The position numbers and the translations under genes are program-made. Shown here piece by piece: positions 59,865 to 64,000 of a DNA stretch of 64,000 nucleotides. The stretch comes from Lentisphaerota bacterium (GTDB lineage: Bacteria > Verrucomicrobiota > Lentisphaeria > Victivallales > Victivallaceae), in NCBI GenBank assembly GCA_017134815.1, contig CP071032.1, positions 434,001-498,000 of the forward strand, written 5' to 3'. Below the pieces are notes generated by a model. It worked only from the letters and a program-made list of their open reading frames with translations, searched no databases and had not been told where the DNA came from. Position 1 is the stretch's first letter, and every line of letters starts with the position of its first letter.

Positions 59865-60662
59865 ATGAAGACCATAATATATTACTTCAGCGGCACTGGG
59901 AATACTCTGGCCCTCGCCAGGCAGCTGTCTGGTAAAATCGGCAACACCGAAACTATTGCGGTTAATGCAGTCAAACAGGAACGCATTAAGCCTGATGCTG
60001 ACTGCATTGGCTTTATGTTTCCGGTTTATGCACTTAACATGCCGCGTATATTTGATAATTTTATCAGGTATAAGCTGCAGGTTCCGGAAAATGCTTACCT
60101 GTTTGCAATATCCAATTATGCCAGTTTGGAGTTTGGGGCAATGGCCCAGCTCAAAAAACTCCTGAAAAGCAAGGGCCATACTTTGAATCTTGCCGGCGGG
60201 GTTAAGATGCCCAGTAATTATATTCCGTTCGGCGGTGCAGAAAGCGAAAAGACTCAGACTGGGAAATTCCTTTCAGCAGATGCAGCTCTGGCTGCCATGG
60301 CCGAGTTAATTAAAAACCGCAGCAGTCACCCCTGTCATTTTTTTGGAGAATCTGTTTACCGGCTTATAAGTGTTCTAGCCTGGCGAAGCTTTAAAAAACG
60401 CCTGGTAAAAGATGCGGCCCGTTTTTATACTGATGACAACTGCAACTCATGCGGCTTATGTATGAAAGTGTGTCCGGTAAAAAATATACACTTGGCAATG
60501 AACAAGCCGGTATGGGGCGATAATTGTGAACAGTGCCTTGCCTGTCTGCAATGGTGTCCGAATCAGGCAATACAAATGCTTGGAGTAAATCCGGCGCGCA
60601 GCAGATACCACCATCCTGATGTAAATATCAATGATCTTATTAACGCTAAAGCTGATAATTGA
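59865..60662 (+). CDS. EFR1-type flavodoxin-ferredoxin fusion
   Basis: This 265-residue electron carrier joins an N-terminal flavodoxin-like domain ('YYFSGTGNTLALARQL' at residues 6-21, FMN phosphate loop) to a C-terminal 2[4Fe-4S] ferredoxin. The cysteines are 'CNSCGLCMKVCPVKN' and 'CEQCLACLQWCPNQ' (about 197-240). Such EFR1 proteins feed low-potential electrons to unknown partners in anaerobes. It forms a probable pair with the deoxyribosyltransferase-like gene. Confidence 0.88.
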   Translation: MKTIIYYFSGTGNTLALARQLSGKIGNTETIAVNAVKQERIKPDADCIGFMFPVYALNMPRIFDNFIRYKLQVPENAYLFAISNYASLEFGAMAQLKKLLKSKGHTLNLAGGVKMPSNYIPFGGAESEKTQTGKFLSADAALAAMAELIKNRSSHPCHFFGESVYRLISVLAWRSFKKRLVKDAARFYTDDNCNSCGLCMKVCPVKNIHLAMNKPVWGDNCEQCLACLQWCPNQAIQMLGVNPARSRYHHPDVNINDLINAKADN

Positions 60663-60674
60663 CTATTTTAATAT

Positions 60675-60717
60675 TGAAATTGAACAATGTTAAAAAAAGT
60701 ACCCTGAAATTGAACAA
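60675..60717. repeat. Short direct repeat before the amidotransferase gene
   Basis: TGAAATTGAACAA occurs at 60675-60687 and again at 60705-60717, exactly 30 bases apart, about three helical turns. This suggests two same-face binding sites upstream of the amidotransferase-glpF genes. It does not match the known GlpR consensus. Confidence 0.4.
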
Positions 60718-60785
60718 AACGCTTTATTTTTTTTCTAAATAATTAGCTTCATCACTTACTTTTTAGAAAAATAAAGGAATAATTC

Positions 60786-61616
60786 ATGAAGAAATTCTTT
60801 GCTTTGGCCGTCCTCTTTTCCATTGTTCTTGTCTCCTGTCCCTCCCATGCCTGTGAAGTCCTTGCCGCTTCATTTTCAAAAGCTGTTCAAGCCGGGCCTT
60901 TATTAAAGAAGTTCTGGAGTTACGGTTCTGATAATCCGCATGGCTGGGGATTTACAACTTATCTGAACGGCTTTACATATATTTTTAAAGCTCCTGACAA
61001 TGCCGCCAGAAGTCAGTTTGCCGACAACCTTACAGATAAAATAAAATGCAACACTTTTATTGCTCATGTCAGGGAAGCTTCAGTTGGGAATGCCATATAT
61101 TTGAATGCGCATCCGTTTGCCCGTATACTTAACGGCAAAGAGTATGTAATGGTTCATAACGGGACTCTCAAGAATGAGTTCCGGAAGGGGCTCAAAACCA
61201 GATATTTCTTTCCTGCCGGAAAGACTGACAGCGAACAGGCTTTCTGTTATGTGATGGATCAGATCAAAATTCAAAAACTGGAAGCATTGAATAATAATGA
61301 ACTTAAGGCTTTATATAAAGTATTTAAAGAAGTAAATTCTTTTGGCAGGTTTAACTGCATACTTGAAGTCGGCGATAAACTCATTGTTTATCAGGATATA
61401 CACCAGCACAATAATTTAAAAATATTGAAACTTGGATATGATTCGAAATTTATCGGTAATTTTGCTAAAGACGCCGGTTTCAAACTTCCAGAATACTGTT
61501 CAGGCTACCTGCTCAGTGCACGGCCGTTAAGCTCTGCCGAAAACTGGACACTGTTGAAACCGGGGCAGATGCTGGTACTGGAAAAAGGAAAAATAATATA
61601 CAAACAATTACTTTAA
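60786..61616 (+). CDS. Exported class II glutamine amidotransferase-like (YafJ type) hydrolase
   Basis: This 276-residue protein has a signal peptide ('MKKFFALAVLFSIVLVS', then 'CPSHA') directly followed by Cys23. The next residues 'CEVLAASF' align with the start of YafJ-type amidotransferases, where Cys is the N-terminal nucleophile. 'NPHGWGF', 'FIAHVREAS', 'NAHPFAR' and 'MVHNGTLKNEF' and 'TDSEQAFC' follow in the usual order. Cleavage after Ala22 fits the S-x-A rule and would create the free catalytic Cys in the periplasm. A lipoprotein reading (SHA-C) is possible but lacks the usual Leu at -3. The substrate is unknown. glpF starts 18 bases after it. Confidence 0.82.
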   Translation: MKKFFALAVLFSIVLVSCPSHACEVLAASFSKAVQAGPLLKKFWSYGSDNPHGWGFTTYLNGFTYIFKAPDNAARSQFADNLTDKIKCNTFIAHVREASVGNAIYLNAHPFARILNGKEYVMVHNGTLKNEFRKGLKTRYFFPAGKTDSEQAFCYVMDQIKIQKLEALNNNELKALYKVFKEVNSFGRFNCILEVGDKLIVYQDIHQHNNLKILKLGYDSKFIGNFAKDAGFKLPEYCSGYLLSARPLSSAENWTLLKPGQMLVLEKGKIIYKQLL

Positions 61617-61634
61617 CAACTGAGAGGTGAATCG

Positions 61635-62381
61635 ATGACCCCGCAAATCTCTGAATTTGGTAAGTATTTTTCTGAATTTATCGGCACGGCCATTCTTATT
61701 ATCTTTGGCTCTGGAGTATGCGCCGGAGCAAGCTTGAAAAAATCCAAAGGGCAGGGTGGCGGCTGGATAGTAATTACAACGGGATGGGGATTTGCGGTTG
61801 CACTGGCAGTTTACGTTGCGGGATGGGCCGGAGGCGCCCATATTAACCCGGCTGTAACCTTGGGACTGGCAGCAGTTGGAAAATTTTCCTGGTCACTGGT
61901 ACCGGGTTATATCTGTGCACAGCTTTTAGGAGCCATTACCGGAGCCTGTATTGTATTTCTTGCTTACAAGCGACACTTTGATGAAGAAACCGATCGGGAT
62001 ACCAAACTCGGGGTTTTCTGTACAGCTCCGGCGATTCGTGATTACAAATGGAACTTTGTCAGTGAATTTATCGGCACTGCTGTGCTGCTTATCGGATTAC
62101 TTGGTATTATCAATGTAAATAACGGCATAAGCTCTGGCATTGGCCCGTTTCTGGTTGGTGTGCTGATCTGGGCGATCGGGTTAAGCCTTGGCAGCCCTAC
62201 CGGGTATGCGATCAACCCGGCCCGTGATCTCGGCCCGAGGATTGCCCATGCCCTGCTGCCGATAAAAGATAAACGTGACGCTGACTGGAAGTATGCCCTG
62301 GTACCAATTCTGGGACCGGTTCTCGGCGGCATTACCGGCAGCCTCATTTATGTTGGATGTGAAAAAGTATTTACCATGTAA
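61635..62381 (+). CDS. glpF: Glycerol facilitator / aquaporin
   Basis: This 248-residue six-helix channel has both pore motifs: 'GGAHINPAVTLG' near residue 69 and 'TGYAINPARDLGPR' near residue 195. The Asp after the second motif ('ARDLGPR') and the following glycerol kinase gene point to a glycerol facilitator rather than a water channel. The ribosome site is GAGAGG. It follows the amidotransferase gene by 18 bases. glpK begins 120 bases later. Confidence 0.95.
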   Translation: MTPQISEFGKYFSEFIGTAILIIFGSGVCAGASLKKSKGQGGGWIVITTGWGFAVALAVYVAGWAGGAHINPAVTLGLAAVGKFSWSLVPGYICAQLLGAITGACIVFLAYKRHFDEETDRDTKLGVFCTAPAIRDYKWNFVSEFIGTAVLLIGLLGIINVNNGISSGIGPFLVGVLIWAIGLSLGSPTGYAINPARDLGPRIAHALLPIKDKRDADWKYALVPILGPVLGGITGSLIYVGCEKVFTM

Positions 62382-62501
62382 GGTTAAGTTGAGTTCAGCC
62401 GGTTTAACAGCCTGGCTGCCGGACTTGTTTCGTCCTGACTATAAATCTCTGTAAAAGATGAATTTAAAGCTTTGAAATAAATCAGAAAAGGAGATTCTAC
62501 C

Positions 62502-64000
62502 ATGGCAGAAAAGTATGTACTCGCACTCGATCAGGGAACTACCAGTTCACGTGCTATAATTTTTGATCGTCACGGCAATATTATTGAGGTTTCACAGCGG
62601 GAATTTACTCAGATATACCCACAGGCTGGCTGGGTGGAACATAAACCGCAGGAAATCTGGGCTTCTCAAAGCAGTGTAATGACTGAAGTAATGGCAAAGG
62701 CCAGTCTGCATCCTGAAGATATTGCCTGCATAGGCATTACCAATCAGCGTGAAACCACTATTATCTGGGACCGGCATACCGGCCGGCCAGTTTACAACGC
62801 AATAGTCTGGCAATGCCGCAGGACAGCTGAAGAATGCGAAAAACTGGTTGAACGCGGCCTTGATGACTATGTCCGTGACAACACTGGGTTACTGCTTGAC
62901 GCATATTTTTCAGGAACTAAAATTAAATGGATACTGGACAATGTAGACGGTGCACGCGAGAAAGCCCGTAATGGCGACCTGCTTTTCGGAACAGTTGATG
63001 CCTGGCTGGTCTGGAACCTGACTCAGGGGGAAGTTCATGTTACCGACTACACCAATGCATCCAGAACCATGATTTACAATATCCATGAACTGGACTGGGA
63101 TCAGAGAATGCTTGACGAACTTGATATCCCTCGTGCCATGCTGCCGGAGGTTAAGCCCTCAAGTTGTATCTACGGGCATGTTAACCTGGGTGGACGCGGC
63201 GGTCATCGGATACCCATAGCCGGAATTGCCGGCGATCAACAGTCAGCGCTGTTTGGGCAGGCATGTTTTCATAAGGGAATGGCCAAAAATACCTATGGTA
63301 CCGGCTGTTTTATGCTGATGAATACCGGTGAAGACAAAATTCGTTCGCATAACGGGCTGCTAACTACATTGCTGGCAAGCGGCGGCAAAAAACCGCATTA
63401 TGCCCTTGAAGGCAGTGTTTTTATGGGTGGTGCCACCATACAATGGCTGCGGGATGAATTGAAGATTATCCACGACGCTCGCGATGTAGAATATTTTTCT
63501 CGAAAAGTCAAAGACACCGGCGGGGTTTATCTGGTTCCGGCATTTGTTGGTCTTGGGGCCCCGTACTGGGACATGTATGCCCGCGGCACCATTATCGGCA
63601 TGACCCGCGGCACCAACCGCAATCACATTATCCGTGCCGCGGTTGAATCTATTGCCTACCAGAGCCGGGATATGCTTGAAGCAATGCAGGAAGACGCTGG
63701 GATAAAGATTCACGACTTGAAAGTTGACGGCGGTGCAGTGCGTGATGGTTTTCTGATGCAGTTTCAAGCTGACTTGCTTGGAGTAAATGTAGAGCGCCCC
63801 CTGATGACAGAAACCACTGCCTGGGGAGCTGCTTCGCTGGCGGGCCTGGCTACAGGATACTGGAAGGACTTTGATGACATCTCCAGAAACCGCAAAGTGG
63901 AAAGAATCTTCAAGCCGGAAATGCCGGAAGCTGAGAGAATCCGCGTATATTCCGGTTGGAAAAAAGCCGTGGAACGCTCCCGCAACTGGGCTCTTGACTG
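62502..64000 (+). CDS. glpK: Glycerol kinase (3' end cut by window)
   Basis: GlpK phosphorylates glycerol to glycerol-3-phosphate. The frame from the ATG at 62502 (AAGGAG nine bases upstream) stays open to the window end, giving 499 codons, which is close to the full length of about 500. '[20 protein letters not shown]', '[10 protein letters not shown]', '[13 protein letters not shown]', '[20 protein letters not shown]', '[11 protein letters not shown]', '[13 protein letters not shown]' and '[20 protein letters not shown]' are diagnostic. The visible C-terminus 'ERSRNWALD' is near the usual end. With glpF it forms a glycerol-uptake unit. Confidence 0.96.
   Translation, partial: MAEKYVLALDQGTTSSRAIIFDRHGNIIEVSQREFTQIYPQAGWVEHKPQEIWASQSSVMTEVMAKASLHPEDIACIGITNQRETTIIWDRHTGRPVYNAIVWQCRRTAEECEKLVERGLDDYVRDNTGLLLDAYFSGTKIKWILDNVDGAREKARNGDLLFGTVDAWLVWNLTQGEVHVTDYTNASRTMIYNIHELDWDQRMLDELDIPRAMLPEVKPSSCIYGHVNLGGRGGHRIPIAGIAGDQQSALFGQACFHKGMAKNTYGTGCFMLMNTGEDKIRSHNGLLTTLLASGGKKPHYALEGSVFMGGATIQWLRDELKIIHDARDVEYFSRKVKDTGGVYLVPAFVGLGAPYWDMYARGTIIGMTRGTNRNHIIRAAVESIAYQSRDMLEAMQEDAGIKIHDLKVDGGAVRDGFLMQFQADLLGVNVERPLMTETTAWGAASLAGLATGYWKDFDDISRNRKVERIFKPEMPEAERIRVYSGWKKAVERSRNWALD

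Noticed and set aside
1..64000. CRISPR arrays, tRNA or rRNA genes, insertion sequences
   Set aside because: Looked for in the gaps between genes by eye; none seen. A covariance or profile search would be needed to exclude them fully.

Overview
The window is a chromosomal stretch of a Gram-negative-type bacterium with about 50 protein genes on both strands. No tRNA, rRNA, CRISPR array, insertion sequence or prophage was seen. Several traits fit the Planctomycetes-Verrucomicrobia-Lentisphaerae (PVC) group, perhaps Lentisphaerota: a secreted leucine-rich protein with short 'PL.GMPL' repeats, a giant zinc-ribbon Ser/Thr kinase, a double-domain nucleoside diphosphate kinase, many lipoprotein or secreted TPR proteins, and anaerobic amino-acid metabolism. 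This placement is an inference from gene style. No taxonomic marker was compared.

Layout. 1-3.8 kb: a small membrane protein, a leucine-rich-repeat protein, a D-threonine-aldolase-family enzyme and trmB. 3.8-4.15 kb: two nearly identical 75-bp repeats that read as twin small RNA genes on the minus strand. Each has a strong terminator and an upstream box pair of the ECF-sigma type. 4.2-7.2 kb: a zinc/manganese ABC transporter operon behind a ribbon-helix-helix regulator that carries its own zinc ribbon. 7.4-13 kb: an SDR reductase, an amidohydrolase, the double NDK, a nitroreductase, a Ca2+/cation antiporter and a CysZ-like membrane protein. 13.2-16.5 kb: a DUF134/DUF5320/NifX-like/ferredoxin-ATPase operon in which the usual two ATPases are one fused protein. 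16.5-22.6 kb: two CNNM/CorC proteins, a GYF-RDD protein, a sirtuin and an unknown secreted protein. 22.6-33.5 kb: mostly housekeeping genes (ptsN, tyrS, dnaG, miaB, proB) with a CPA1 antiporter. 33.7-37.4 kb: the kinase. 37.4-47.1 kb: a ten-gene glutamate-fermentation operon. 47.2-59.3 kb: a HAD phosphatase, mutS, metG, cysK, two TPR paralogues, a ferritin-like protein, a HEPN-like membrane protein and truA. 59.4-64 kb: a deoxyribosyltransferase-like protein, a flavodoxin-ferredoxin, an exported class II amidotransferase, glpF and a 3'-cut glpK.

How genes work together. The minus-strand operon at 47.0-37.4 kb holds glutamate mutase (glmS, glmE), its reactivase (glmL), methylaspartate ammonia-lyase and a two-subunit Fe-S hydro-lyase that is probably mesaconase. 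It thus covers glutamate to citramalate. A GntR regulator opens the operon, and a perfect GTATATAC-type operator lies inside its promoter spacer.

The two most notable regulatory findings are outside the annotated proteins. (1) tyrS is preceded by a 25-codon leader ORF with six Tyr codons and then a perfect rho-independent terminator. This is the layout of a ribosome-mediated tyrosine attenuator. (2) The twin small RNAs carry a CCUCUCUCUCCUCC segment able to pair with Shine-Dalgarno sequences, behind GAACTT/GAACAT-N16-TCTAT boxes resembling sigma-E promoters.
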